Of a stretch of 37,763 bases of DNA, positions 9,447-18,422 are shown piece by piece. Positions within the stretch are counted from its first letter, which is position 1, and every line of letters begins with the position of its first letter. The DNA lies in assembly GCA_030831315.1 (NCBI GenBank), contig JAURLI010000062.1, positions 1-37,763 on the forward strand, read 5' to 3'. A model generated the notes under the pieces. It made no database searches. It saw only the letters and a list, made by a program, of their open reading frames with translations, and was not told the origin of the DNA. A program made the position numbers and the translations under genes. The DNA comes from Alphaproteobacteria bacterium. Its GTDB lineage: Bacteria; Pseudomonadota; Alphaproteobacteria; SMXQ01.

Positions 9447-9478
9447 GGTTTCCTCCCTCGTTGCGTCGATCCTATAGA

Positions 9479-10312
9479 ATGGCGGCGACCATGACCACGC
9501 CGCCCGACAACAGCACCCTGACCGCCCGCGCCACGGACGCGCTTTTGACCGCCGATCCCGCCGCCAAGGCCGCAAAAGCGCGCCAGATTGAAGCCGATTA
9601 CCGCAGGGGCAATATCACCTTGCGTGGCGACAGTAGCCCCCCGGCCAGGCCCGGGCGGCCGGAGCGGCCGCTGCTTCTGGCGCCGCGCGACATGCCCAAG
9701 CGCCGGGCCGGACGGTCCGAGGCAGGCCGCATCGCGCTCCTTCATGCGCTTGCCCATATCGAACTCAACGCCATCGACCTTGCCCTCGACATCGTCGCCC
9801 GTTTCGCGCCCGATGATGGCGAGGACGAATTCGCATCCGACTGGCTCGGTGTCGCGGCCGAAGAGGCCGTCCATTTCGAACTTCTTGCGCGGCGGCTCAA
9901 TGATTTCGGCGCGGCCTACGGGGACCTGCCGGCCCATGACGGGTTGTGGGAAGCGGCGGAAAAGACCGCCGATGATCTTCTGGCCCGGCTTGCCGTGGTG
10001 CCGCTGGTGCTGGAAGCGCGCGGCCTCGACGTCACGCCTTCCATGATCGAACGCATGGAACGTTTCGGCGACCGCGAAACCTCGCAAATCCTCGAAGTGG
10101 TCTATCGCGAGGAAATCGGCCACGTCGCTTGCGGGCGCAAGTGGTTCGGCCGCGTCGCCCTTGCGCGCGGGTTCGATGCGTGCAAGACGTGGCAGGAACT
10201 TGTGATGGAAAGATTCAGGGGCGACCTCAAGCCGCCGTTCAATATCGCCGCCCGCGACGAAGCGGGGCTGGCCGAGGACTGGTATGCGGCGATCGCCGCG
10301 CCTTTACGCTAG
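9479..10312 (+). CDS. DUF455 ferritin-like protein
   Basis: About 277 residues from the ATG at 9479; an ATG at 9491 and a TTG at 9461 are also possible. The sequence contains HIELNAIDLALDI, AAEEAVHFELL and YREEIGHVACG. These are spaced glutamate/histidine motifs of a four-helix ferritin-like bundle able to bind a di-iron centre, as in DUF455 proteins related to the tRNA hydroxylase MiaE. No specific reaction has been assigned to this branch, so I give none. The stop overlaps the stop of prfB on the other strand (both lie in the CTAG at 10309-10312), so the two transcripts converge with no gap. Confidence 0.85.
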   Translation: MAATMTTPPDNSTLTARATDALLTADPAAKAAKARQIEADYRRGNITLRGDSSPPARPGRPERPLLLAPRDMPKRRAGRSEAGRIALLHALAHIELNAIDLALDIVARFAPDDGEDEFASDWLGVAAEEAVHFELLARRLNDFGAAYGDLPAHDGLWEAAEKTADDLLARLAVVPLVLEARGLDVTPSMIERMERFGDRETSQILEVVYREEIGHVACGRKWFGRVALARGFDACKTWQELVMERFRGDLKPPFNIAARDEAGLAEDWYAAIAAPLR

Positions 10313-11437
10313 TCGATGTCTTCGACCTTCTTCACCGTGCCGGTGATTCGCTGGCTGAGCGAGGCCGCCATGAAGTCGTCGATATCGCCATCAAGGACGC
10401 CCTGGGCATTGCCCTTTTCGACGCCGGTGCGCAGGTCCTTGACCATCTGGTAGGGCTGCAGCACGTATGAGCGGATCTGGCTGCCCCAGCCGATTTCCGA
10501 CTTGTGGCCGCGCGCCGCTTCCGCCGCTTCCTCGCGGTTCTTCAGTTCCAGCTCGTACAGGCGCGCGCGCAGCATGGAGAAGGCCGAAGCGCGGTTGCGA
10601 TGCTGCGAACGGTCCGTCTGGCACGACACGACGATATTGGTCGGAAGGTGCGTAATGCGAATGGCCGAATCGGTCTTGTTGACGTGCTGGCCGCCGGCGC
10701 CCGATGCGCGATAGGTATCGATGCGCAGGTCCTTGTCGAGGATCTCGATCTCGATCGAATCGTCGACTTCCGGATAGACCCAGACGCTGGCGAAGCTGGT
10801 GTGCCGCCGCGCGGCGGAATCGTAAGGCGATATGCGCACGAGCCGGTGCACGCCGCTTTCGGTCTTTAGCCAGCCGTAGGCGTTCATGCCCGACACCTTG
10901 ATCGTGCCCGACTTTATGCCCGCTTCTTCGCCGGGGCTTTCTTCGATGTATTCGACCTTGTAGTCGTGGGCTTCCGCCCAGCGCATGTACATGCGCAGCA
11001 GCATTTCCGCCCAATCCTGGGATTCGGTGCCGCCCGCGCCTGCGTGAACTTCGAGGAAGCAGTTGTTCGCATCTGCCTCGCCCGACAGCATGCTTTCTAT
11101 TTCGAGCTTCGCTGCACGTTCGCGCACAGAGGTGAGCACCGCCTCCGCATCGGCGATCATCGTCGCGTCCTTCTCGGCTTCCGCCATTTCAAGGAGTTCG
11201 ATGTTTTCCCCGAGTTCGCGCTCCAGGGTGTCGTAGGAGCTCAGGCTCTGTTCTAGGCGGGTGCGTGCGCGCATGACGCGCTGGGCTTCAGACGGTTTCG
11301 ACCACAGTTCCGGGTCTTCCGCCTTAGCGTTCAGCTTCGCCAGTTCCTTGGTCGCGTTATCGTAGTCAAAGATACCTCCTCAGCAGCGCGAGCGACTGCT
11401 TGGCTTCTTCGACGACGGTAACGATTTCGGCACGCAT
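10309..11437 (-). CDS. prfB: peptide chain release factor 2, expressed by programmed +1 frameshift
   Basis: RF2 reads UGA and UAA stop codons and triggers peptide release with its GGQ loop. Frame 0 starts at ATG 11437 and encodes 23 residues before an in-frame TGA at 11368-11366. Skipping one base there continues as DYDNATKELAKLNAKAEDPELW and runs to 10309, giving about 375 residues in total, the normal RF2 length. GGQ is at about residues 248-250 (RASGAGGQHVNKT). The stop-recognition tripeptide position reads SPY (203-205) where E. coli has SPF. An annotation beginning at the internal ATG 11274 would lose the N-terminal 54 residues. The gene lies 65 bases downstream of mrcA and is probably in the same transcript. 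Confidence 0.95.
11365..11380 (-). promoter_or_regulatory. RF2 autoregulatory +1 frameshift site
   Basis: On the minus strand the message reads AGGAGG (11380-11375), TAT, then CTT TGA C (11371-11365). An internal Shine-Dalgarno element three bases before the CTT slippery codon, followed by UGA-C, is the standard RF2 signal. When RF2 is scarce, slow UGA decoding lets the ribosome slip +1 and make more RF2. All elements are intact. Confidence 0.96.
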
Positions 11438-11502
11438 GGAGTTTCTCCGGCAAAAAGTCGCGCGCATCAAAACAGATGCAGCGCAGGCTGACAAGTTTCG
11501 AT

Positions 11503-13911
11503 CTAGTAGAGGCCGCGGGTCTGGGGCGCGCTCTTGCCGTCGGAGGCGAGCGGGCCGGAGCCATCCAGTACACCCTCTTCGCCGGTGGGTTCGGTGCCGG
11601 GCTTGAAGGCCTCGAGGATCGCGCGGCGTTCGCCCGGGCGGGCCAGGAGCCCGGTATCGGGATTGACGCGCACCAGGCGGATCCCCGGCGGAATGCGGAA
11701 CGGGATCGCCGCATGATCCTTCAGCGCCGCCTCCATGAAGTCCTTGAAAATGGGCGCGGCCACAGAGGAGCCGGTTTCCCCCTTGCCCAGCGTCGCGGGC
11801 TTGTCGAAGCCGACGAAAACACCCACCGCAAGGTCAGGCGAAAAGCCGAGGAACCAGGTGTCATAGCTGTCGTTGGTCGTGCCTGTCTTGCCGGCGAGCG
11901 GCTTGCCGATAGCGGAAATGCGACGTCCTGTGCCGCGCTGCACAACGCCCTGCAGCATGGAAACAACCTGATAGGCCGAACGCGGATCGGCAACCTGCGG
12001 CCGGTTGTCGGGCACTACGGGAACTTCCGCGGCCGCGAGATCGGCAACGGCGCAGCCTTGGCATTTGCGTTCGTCGTGACGGAATGTGGTGCGCCCGTGC
12101 CGGTCCTGAATACGATCGATGAGGGTCGGCTCGATCTTCTTGCCGCCGTTCACCAGCATGGCATAGGCGGTGGTCAGCTTGAGCAGCGTGGTTTCGCCTG
12201 CACCAAGCGACATCGACAATGTCGGCTTCATCTTGTCTGCGATGCCGAACTTCTTCGCGTAATCGACGACCTTTTCCATGCCAATGGTCTGGGCGAGGCG
12301 CACGGTCATCAGGTTGCGCGATTTCTCGATGCCGAGGCGCATCGTCGAGGGGCCGTAGAATTCCTGCGCGTAGTTCTGCGGCTTCCACAACCCGAGCCCC
12401 GGCCCCTGATCGATCACGAAGGGAGCGTCGAGAATGCGCGACGACGGCGTGAAACTGGAATCGAGGGCAGCCAGGTATACTAAAGGCTTGAAGGCCGAAC
12501 CCGGCTGGCGGTCGGCCTGGGTCGCGCGGTTGAATTGCGAGGCGGCGAAGGAATAGCCGCCGCTCATCGCCAGCACGCGACCGGTGTGCGGATCGAGCGC
12601 AACGATGGCGCCATCGATGGCGGGAACCTGGCGCAAGCTCCAGTTGCCCCCCTTGCCCTTTTCCACCATGACGACGTCACCGGGCTTGAGCACTTGCGTC
12701 ACTGAACGCACCGGCCCGCCCCGGCGGCCTTCCTTGAGGGCCTCGCGCGCCCAGCCGAGATCGGAGAGCGGAATGCGCCCGGTGCTGCCGTCGGTGAAGC
12801 CGATCGCCGCCTCGGCATCGCTCGCCTTCAGCACGACGGAGATACGCCAATCGCCGAGCGCCTTGGGTGGCGGCAGGGCGGCAAGCTGGCGCGCCCAGTC
12901 GGCCCCCGGTGCGTCGCCGCCCCCGGCTTCCAGCCGCGTCACGGGACCGCGCCAGCCATGGCGGCGGTCATAGGCGATCAACCCATCATGGAGAACGCGA
13001 TCGGCAATGGCCTGCAGGCCCGAATCCAGCGTCGTGCGCACGGACAGGCCGCCGCGATAGAGTTGGTTCTGGCCGTAACGCTCGGAAAGCTCGCGGCGCA
13101 CTTCCTCGGCGAAATATTCGGCGCGGGTCAGCAGCGTCACCTCGCGCTCGCGCGTGGCAAGAGGCGCCGCCTTTTCGGCTTTCGCCTGTTCGGCGGAAAT
13201 GAACCCTTCGTCCAGCATGCGCTCGATCACCCAGTCGCGGCGCCCCTTGGCGGCACGCTGGTTGCGCACGGGATGATAATTGCTGGGCGCCTTGGGCAGC
13301 GCGGCAAGATAAGCGGCTTCTGCGATGGTCAGGCGGTCGAGGGACTTGTTGAAGTAATTGAGCGCCGCCGCGGCCACGCCGTAAGACCCGAAGCCGAGAT
13401 AAATCTCGTTGAGATAGAGCTCTAGAATACGGTCCTTCGTAAACGCGCGTTCGATGCGGAAGGCGAGGATCGCTTCCTTCACCTTGCGCTCGATGGACAC
13501 CTCGTTGGTCAGAAGGAAATTCTTGGCGACCTGCTGGGTGATAGTGCTGGCGCCGACGGGGCGGCGGTTGCTTGCAAACTGGAGCGCGTTGGTGACGACC
13601 GCGCGCAAGACGCCGGTGATATCGACGCCGGGATGGGAATAGAAATTCTTGTCCTCGGCCGCAAGGAAGGACTTGATGACGAGCTTCGGCATCGCCTTGA
13701 TCGGCACGAAAACGCGTTTTTCGGTCGCGTATTCCGTGATCAGCCTGCCGTCACCCGCGTGCACGCGCGTCATCACCGGCGGCTCGTAAGTGGCGAGCTG
13801 CTGGTAATCGGGAAGGCCGCGGCCGAAGTAATAAAACAGGCCGAGCACTGCCGCGACGCCAACGAAGGCGAGAAGCAAAAGGGCGGCAATGGCTGTGGTC
13901 AGGAATCGCAT
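11503..13911 (-). CDS. mrcA: penicillin-binding protein 1A, bifunctional transglycosylase/transpeptidase
   Basis: An 802-residue class A PBP that polymerises lipid II and cross-links the strands in the periplasm. There is an N-terminal membrane anchor (about residues 5-28). The GT51 glycosyltransferase domain carries AAEDKNFYSHPG (catalytic Glu near 86), GASTITQQVAKN and KILELYLN-type motifs. An OB-like insertion with several prolines follows. The transpeptidase domain has the active serine in GSAFKP (Ser near 472), an SRN triad and KTGT near 675. The tail is short and polar. The start is ATG 13911 at the beginning of the anchor. It sits between amiC upstream and prfB downstream, all on the minus strand, a frequent alphaproteobacterial order beside rne. 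About 150 bases separate it from amiC, enough for its own promoter. Confidence 0.96.
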   Translation of the reverse strand: MRFLTTAIAALLLLAFVGVAAVLGLFYYFGRGLPDYQQLATYEPPVMTRVHAGDGRLITEYATEKRVFVPIKAMPKLVIKSFLAAEDKNFYSHPGVDITGVLRAVVTNALQFASNRRPVGASTITQQVAKNFLLTNEVSIERKVKEAILAFRIERAFTKDRILELYLNEIYLGFGSYGVAAAALNYFNKSLDRLTIAEAAYLAALPKAPSNYHPVRNQRAAKGRRDWVIERMLDEGFISAEQAKAEKAAPLATREREVTLLTRAEYFAEEVRRELSERYGQNQLYRGGLSVRTTLDSGLQAIADRVLHDGLIAYDRRHGWRGPVTRLEAGGGDAPGADWARQLAALPPPKALGDWRISVVLKASDAEAAIGFTDGSTGRIPLSDLGWAREALKEGRRGGPVRSVTQVLKPGDVVMVEKGKGGNWSLRQVPAIDGAIVALDPHTGRVLAMSGGYSFAASQFNRATQADRQPGSAFKPLVYLAALDSSFTPSSRILDAPFVIDQGPGLGLWKPQNYAQEFYGPSTMRLGIEKSRNLMTVRLAQTIGMEKVVDYAKKFGIADKMKPTLSMSLGAGETTLLKLTTAYAMLVNGGKKIEPTLIDRIQDRHGRTTFRHDERKCQGCAVADLAAAEVPVVPDNRPQVADPRSAYQVVSMLQGVVQRGTGRRISAIGKPLAGKTGTTNDSYDTWFLGFSPDLAVGVFVGFDKPATLGKGETGSSVAAPIFKDFMEAALKDHAAIPFRIPPGIRLVRVNPDTGLLARPGERRAILEAFKPGTEPTGEEGVLDGSGPLASDGKSAPQTRGLY

Positions 13912-14062
13912 GGATTTTTCGGTATCTTCGCGGCTCGCGGCCTGCGGCGCGCAGGGCTCATGGCGCTGGCGAAGGGTATTTTAAGGGATACTGGGCTGGT
14001 TTCACTGACTTTCCCGTTAACAGCCAATAATGGCGACCTTATGGCGCCAAGGCCCCGCCGCC

Positions 14063-15298
14063 CTAGGGTCTCGCGGTTTGGTCACGACGTTTGAAGTAGT
14101 TATCGATGGCATCGGCGATGGCTTCGGCAAGCTTCTGTCGATAGGCGGCGGTGGAGAGCTGGGCCTCGTCACGGCTGTTGGAGAGATAGCCCATCTCGAT
14201 GAGCACGGAAGGCACATCCGGCGCCTTGAGCACGGCAAACCCCGCGAAACGGTGGGATTTCTTCAGGAAGCGGGATGTTTCCGCCATTTCGTCGACAAGG
14301 ACGCGGGCGAAGGATGCCGAATGGTTCATCGTCTCGCGCTGGGCAAGGTCGATCAGGATATTGGCAACCTCGGTACTTTCACCCGACAGGTCGACACCCG
14401 CGATCAGGTCGGCCTTGTTTTCCTTGGCGGCGAGATCAGCAGCTTCCTTGTCCGACGATGTCTCCGAAAGGGTATAGACCGAAGCACCGCGAACCTTGCT
14501 GTTGCTGATCGAATCGGCATGCAGGCTGATGAACAGGTCGGCGCCGGCGGCGCGCGCCATCGCCACCCGCTCGCGCAGACGGATGAAGACATCGCGATCG
14601 CGCGTCAGCACCACCTGGTAGCGTTTGCGCGACGTCAGTTCGCGCCGCAACTGCTGCGCCATCGCCAGCGTAATGCGTTTTTCGTAGACGCCCTTGCGCC
14701 CGATGGCGCCGGGGTCGATGCCGCCATGGCCGGGATCAATGACGATGATCTTGCGCGGCTGCGGCCCCGCCGCCTTCGGGCGCGGCGGCGGCACCAGCAC
14801 GGCAGCCCGCGCGGGGGCCGGTCCCTTGGGCGCCTCCTGTTTCGAAAGCCGGGCAGCGAACGCCGCGCCATCCGTCGCCTTGATGTCGATGACCAGCCGC
14901 CATGGCTGCTTTGCCTTGGGGGCGATATGGAAAGCCTTGTCCACCAGCGCCGGCCCCTTGAGATCAAGGACCATCCGCGAGCGGCCCGGCGCGAACTGGC
15001 CGAAGCGGTAACCGGCGACGACGCCCCAGCCCTTATCACTTTCCTCGGCGGAAACCTTCCAGTCGATGTCGGGCAGGTCGAGAACGATGCGATAGGGCTC
15101 GCCCAGCTCGAAGGACGTCACCGGAAGCTTCTCGCTCGCCTCCAGCACCAGCCGGATCTTGTCCGTATGGACCCCGAAGCGAATGGTGCTGACCGAGGGC
15201 TGCGCCCAAGCGCCATCAGGGGAAATAACGGCGCCGACGCATAGCGCCGCCAGGAAGACGGCGGCGTAGAGCGCTGAAATGGCCTTTTTTATCCACAC
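14063..15298 (-). CDS. amiC: N-acetylmuramoyl-L-alanine amidase with AMIN domain
   Basis: A periplasmic zinc amidase that removes the stem peptide from MurNAc during daughter-cell separation. The 411 residues begin with a signal peptide (cleavage likely after AWA, near residue 32). An AMIN domain (about 38-140) follows, which in this family targets the enzyme to septal peptidoglycan. After a Pro/Ala-rich linker, the Amidase_3 domain begins near 182. Zinc ligands are His191 (DPGHGG), Glu206 (YEKR) and His260 (SLHAD); Glu368 in LIEMGYLSN is the catalytic glutamate. The start is GTG at 15298. It is divergent from rne across a 450-base gap and heads the minus-strand block amiC, mrcA, prfB. The symbol follows the common AMIN-amidase naming; AmiA-C type is sure, the letter less so. 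Confidence 0.93.
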   Translation of the reverse strand: MWIKKAISALYAAVFLAALCVGAVISPDGAWAQPSVSTIRFGVHTDKIRLVLEASEKLPVTSFELGEPYRIVLDLPDIDWKVSAEESDKGWGVVAGYRFGQFAPGRSRMVLDLKGPALVDKAFHIAPKAKQPWRLVIDIKATDGAAFAARLSKQEAPKGPAPARAAVLVPPPRPKAAGPQPRKIIVIDPGHGGIDPGAIGRKGVYEKRITLAMAQQLRRELTSRKRYQVVLTRDRDVFIRLRERVAMARAAGADLFISLHADSISNSKVRGASVYTLSETSSDKEAADLAAKENKADLIAGVDLSGESTEVANILIDLAQRETMNHSASFARVLVDEMAETSRFLKKSHRFAGFAVLKAPDVPSVLIEMGYLSNSRDEAQLSTAAYRQKLAEAIADAIDNYFKRRDQTARP

Positions 15299-15414
15299 GA
15301 TCTAGCGGTCCTCGATTTTCTGGCCACAAGATATACTAGGGTTTCGCGGCTTTCCAGCATCCGCAGCCGTCCCGTGCGCAGCCCGGCCCCCGGCGGCGGG
15401 GGCCAACAAGGCCA

Positions 15415-15443
15415 TTGTGGAAGTCCGATTGGAGCCCTATGGT
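15415..15443 (+). promoter_or_regulatory. candidate sigma-70 promoter for rne
   Basis: TTGTGG, 17 bases, then TATGGT. Both hexamers match four of the six consensus positions and the spacing is ideal. It would give an rne leader of roughly 300 bases, in line with the long regulatory leaders known for RNase E genes. Confidence 0.45.
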
Positions 15444-15591
15444 AAAAAACGAACCGCCTCCTGTCGGCCCGGTTGGACATTAGTCCGGCTCTGGCGGCGC
15501 AGCGGGTTCCGTCCTGGCACTACTTTACGATCGCCGGTGAACGGGGCTTACGGTGCGCTTAGACACCTAGGAGGATTGTTAAGGATTGAAG

Positions 15592-15623
15592 CCGGTTTTC
15601 CGGTCCTGGCGTTGACGCCGGAC
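15592..15623 (+). other. tandem hairpins in the rne leader
   Basis: CCGG-TTTT-CCGG (15592-15603) is followed by GTCC-T-GGCG-TTGA-CGCC-GGAC (15603-15623), an eight-base-pair stem with one bulge. Leader hairpins of rne mRNA serve as RNase E self-cleavage and feedback elements in E. coli; a similar role here is only inferred. Confidence 0.45.
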
Positions 15624-15750
15624 GGAAGGCGGGCCGGACCCCCTCCCCGCGGCACTCGCGCGGGTCGAGATCAAGGCCGACGGCTTCGCAGACATAGCGA
15701 GCGATGCGCCGCCCCAGCGGGCTTGGCGGCATTGCTGCGGAGATAAAAAA

Positions 15751-18369
15751 ATGACGAAGCGCATGCTTATCGATGCGACTCACGCCGAAGAAACGCGCGT
15801 GGTCGTATTGAACGGAAACCGTTTGGACGAGTTCGATTTCGAAACGTCCACCAAGAAACAGCTCAAGGGAAACATCTACCTCGCCAAGGTCACGCGGGTA
15901 GAGCCATCGTTGCAGGCCGCGTTCGTGGAATTCGGCGGCAACCGCCACGGCTTCCTGGCCTTCAGCGAAATTCATCCCGACTACTACCAGATCCCCGTCG
16001 CCGACCGCGCCGCGCTGATCCGCGAACATGAAGAGGCGCTGGCCGCCGAAGCCGCCGCCGAAGAGGCCGAGGACGACGAAATCGCCGCGGCCGAAGCCGA
16101 CGACGAAATTCCGCCGCCGCCGGAGCCACCCGAGGAAATCGTCCGCGAAATCCCGGCCGAGGTCGAGGACCGCGCCGATGCGCCGCAGGATGCCCTGCCC
16201 GCAGAAAGCGTGGAAGCGCCCGCATCCGAACCTGCGGAAGCGGCGTCGCTTGAAGCCCCTGCCGAGGCCAATGAAAATGTCCCCGCCGAAGCGGCGACCG
16301 CGGCCGATAAGTTCTCCGACAACGTGGTCGATCTTCCCGCCCCGGCCCCGATCGAGGAAGACGGCGACGAAGACGATGCCGAGGCCCATCACGAGGAGCG
16401 CCGCCGCAGCCGGCCGCGCCGCCATCGCTACAAGATCCAGGAAGTTATCAAACGGCGCCAGATTCTGCTGGTCCAGGTTGTCAAGGAAGAGCGCGGCAAC
16501 AAGGGCGCGGCGCTGACCACCTATCTTTCGCTCGCCGGGCGCTATTGCGTGCTGATGCCCAATACCGCCAAGGGCGGCGGCATTTCGCGCAAGATCAACA
16601 GTTCCACCGACCGCAAGCGGCTCAAGAGCCTGATCTCCGAGATGGAGATTCCCGACGGCATGGCGGTGATCCTGCGGACCGCCGCGGTCGAACGTTCGAA
16701 GGCGGAGCTCAAGCGCGACTTCGAATTCCTGATGCGGTCATGGGACCAGGTGCGCGAATTGACCCTGCAATCGATTGCGCCGACGCTGGTCTACGAGGAA
16801 GCGAACCTGATCAAGCGTTCGATTCGCGATCTCTACACCAAGGACATCGACGAGGTTCAGGTCGAGGGCGAAGAAGGTTACAAGACCGCCAAGGAATTCA
16901 TGCGCATGCTCATGCCGAGCCATGCCAAGAAGGTCCAACCCTACAGGGACCCCGAAATTCCGCTGTTCCACCGCTACCAGGTGGAAGGGCAGCTCGATGC
17001 CATGCATTCGCCGCAGGTCCAGCTGAAGTCGGGCGGCTATATCGTTATCAATCCGACCGAAGCGCTGGTCTCCATCGACGTCAACTCGGGCCGCGCCACG
17101 CGCGAACGCAACATCGAGGAAACGGCCTACAAGACGAACCTGGAAGCGGCCGACGAAATCGCCCGCCAGCTGCGCCTGCGCGACCTTGCTGGTCTGATCG
17201 TCATCGACTTCATCGACATGGCGGAACACCGCAACCAGCACAATGTCGAGCGGCGCATGAAGGAAGCAATGCGCAACGACCGCGCGCGCATCCAGATCGG
17301 GCGCATCAGCGCCTTCGGCCTGCTCGAACTGTCGCGCCAGCGCCTGCGCCCGAGCCTGATCGAGGCCTCGACCCAGCCGTGCCCGCATTGCCTGGGAACC
17401 GGCCTGATCCGCTCAACCGAATCGGCGGCGCTTCATGTCCTGCGTGCCATCGAGGAAGAAGGCATCCGCCGTCGTTCGATCGAACTGAATATCGACGTCG
17501 ATCCGGGCGTGGCGCTCTACATTCTCAACCAGAAGCGGGGCATGCTCAGGGCTATCGAAAGCCGCTACGGCTTCCGCGTCACCATCAGCGGCGACAGCAG
17601 CCTGATCCCGCCGACCTACAATCTCGAACGCATTGAAGGGCGCCCTGTCAGCGAAGTGCGGGAACTGCCGAAGCCCGAAGCCGTGGTCGAGGAACCTGAT
17701 GTCGAAGAAGACATCGTCGAAGACGAAGACGAAAACGAATCCGCGGAAGCCGAAACCCGTCAGGGCAATGGCGAAGCCGGCGAGGAACGCGGCCGTGGCC
17801 GTCGTCGTCGCCGCCGCCGCCGCCGCGGCCCCCGCGGTGAAGGCGAAGAAGGCGGCGAAGAGTCCCGCCCGATGCGCGCCACCGAAGGCGAGACGGCCGA
17901 AGCCGGCGAACAGGCGGCAGAGATGCCTTCCGGAGAGAACCGTGAAGCCAGCGAATCCGAAGGTACCGAAGGCGAAGGCGAAGGCGGCGATCGTGCGCCC
18001 AAGCGCCGTCGCCGCGGGCGTCGCGGTGGACGCCGTCGCCGCGGACGCGAGGGCAGCGAACGCCCCGGTACCGAGGGCGCCGAAGGCGCTGAGTCTGCCG
18101 AGGCCGCTGAAGCCCCCGAGGCCGCAGATCGCACGCAGGAAACTGCAACGGAATCTCCGGCTGCCGTTGAGTCCCTTCCGCCGCAACCCGGGAACGAACC
18201 CGCGCCTGCCTCATCGGGAAACGGCGAGGACAAGTCCCATGCCCCCGCCATCATTGAAACGCGGCCGGTAGAACCGGCGCCCGTGGAACCCGCCGTCGAG
18301 GCTGCGGTCCCACCGCCAAAGGCCGAAGGGCCCAAGCGCAAGGGCTGGTGGAACCGGTTCGGCAGCTAG
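15751..18369 (+). CDS. rne: ribonuclease E
   Basis: An 872-residue essential endoribonuclease that initiates mRNA decay and matures rRNA and tRNA. The N-terminal half is catalytic. An S1-type domain starts near residue 36 and is interrupted by an acidic, proline/alanine-rich insertion (about 91-228). The DNase I-like metal site has Asp443 (SIDVNSG) and Asp486 (VIDFIDM). The zinc-link is CPHC at 544-547. The C-terminal half (from about 645) is disordered, alternating Glu-rich and Arg-rich blocks expected to bind RNA. It ends in KRKGWWNRFGS; a terminal GWW motif is the PNPase-binding element described for Caulobacter RNase E. GGAG precedes the ATG. The gene is divergent from amiC and closed by a strong terminator. 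Confidence 0.97.
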   Translation: MTKRMLIDATHAEETRVVVLNGNRLDEFDFETSTKKQLKGNIYLAKVTRVEPSLQAAFVEFGGNRHGFLAFSEIHPDYYQIPVADRAALIREHEEALAAEAAAEEAEDDEIAAAEADDEIPPPPEPPEEIVREIPAEVEDRADAPQDALPAESVEAPASEPAEAASLEAPAEANENVPAEAATAADKFSDNVVDLPAPAPIEEDGDEDDAEAHHEERRRSRPRRHRYKIQEVIKRRQILLVQVVKEERGNKGAALTTYLSLAGRYCVLMPNTAKGGGISRKINSSTDRKRLKSLISEMEIPDGMAVILRTAAVERSKAELKRDFEFLMRSWDQVRELTLQSIAPTLVYEEANLIKRSIRDLYTKDIDEVQVEGEEGYKTAKEFMRMLMPSHAKKVQPYRDPEIPLFHRYQVEGQLDAMHSPQVQLKSGGYIVINPTEALVSIDVNSGRATRERNIEETAYKTNLEAADEIARQLRLRDLAGLIVIDFIDMAEHRNQHNVERRMKEAMRNDRARIQIGRISAFGLLELSRQRLRPSLIEASTQPCPHCLGTGLIRSTESAALHVLRAIEEEGIRRRSIELNIDVDPGVALYILNQKRGMLRAIESRYGFRVTISGDSSLIPPTYNLERIEGRPVSEVRELPKPEAVVEEPDVEEDIVEDEDENESAEAETRQGNGEAGEERGRGRRRRRRRRRGPRGEGEEGGEESRPMRATEGETAEAGEQAAEMPSGENREASESEGTEGEGEGGDRAPKRRRRGRRGGRRRRGREGSERPGTEGAEGAESAEAAEAPEAADRTQETATESPAAVESLPPQPGNEPAPASSGNGEDKSHAPAIIETRPVEPAPVEPAVEAAVPPPKAEGPKRKGWWNRFGS

Positions 18370-18375
18370 ATCAGT

Positions 18376-18406
18376 AAAAAGCCCCGCTCTCATGCGGGGC
18401 TTTTTT
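18376..18406 (+). terminator. intrinsic terminator of rne (probably bidirectional)
   Basis: GCCCCGC and GCGGGGC form a stem with a TCTCAT loop, flanked by five A residues on the left and six T residues on the right. It ends rne seven bases after its stop, and in reverse can terminate the converging aminotransferase gene, whose stop is at 18423. Confidence 0.93.
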
Positions 18407-18422
18407 CATGGAACGGTTATGC

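Larger units (their letters stand above)
15299..15750. other. 450-base intergenic region: rne leader and divergent promoters
   Basis: No convincing gene. It holds the amiC promoter region on the minus strand and the long 5' leader of rne on the plus strand. A 109-codon frame (15417-15746) has no family resemblance and is probably fortuitous, although it ends four bases before the rne start. An AGGAGG at 15569-15574 lies far upstream of the rne ATG and has no obvious start at proper spacing, except a TTG at 15586 that would open a 9-codon frame. Confidence 0.6.

Noticed and set aside
15417-15746. A 109-codon gene before rne
   Set aside because: Arg/Pro-rich GC-driven composition without family resemblance, no Shine-Dalgarno at its GTG, and the region fits an rne leader.
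17790-18060. Simple-repeat or tandem-repeat DNA in the 3' half of rne
   Set aside because: The repeated CGC/CGT and GAA/GAG runs simply encode the Arg-rich and Glu-rich blocks normal for RNase E tails.
18376-18406. Possible small RNA in the rne/aminotransferase gap
   Set aside because: The gap is only about 50 bases and is fully explained by the intrinsic terminator.
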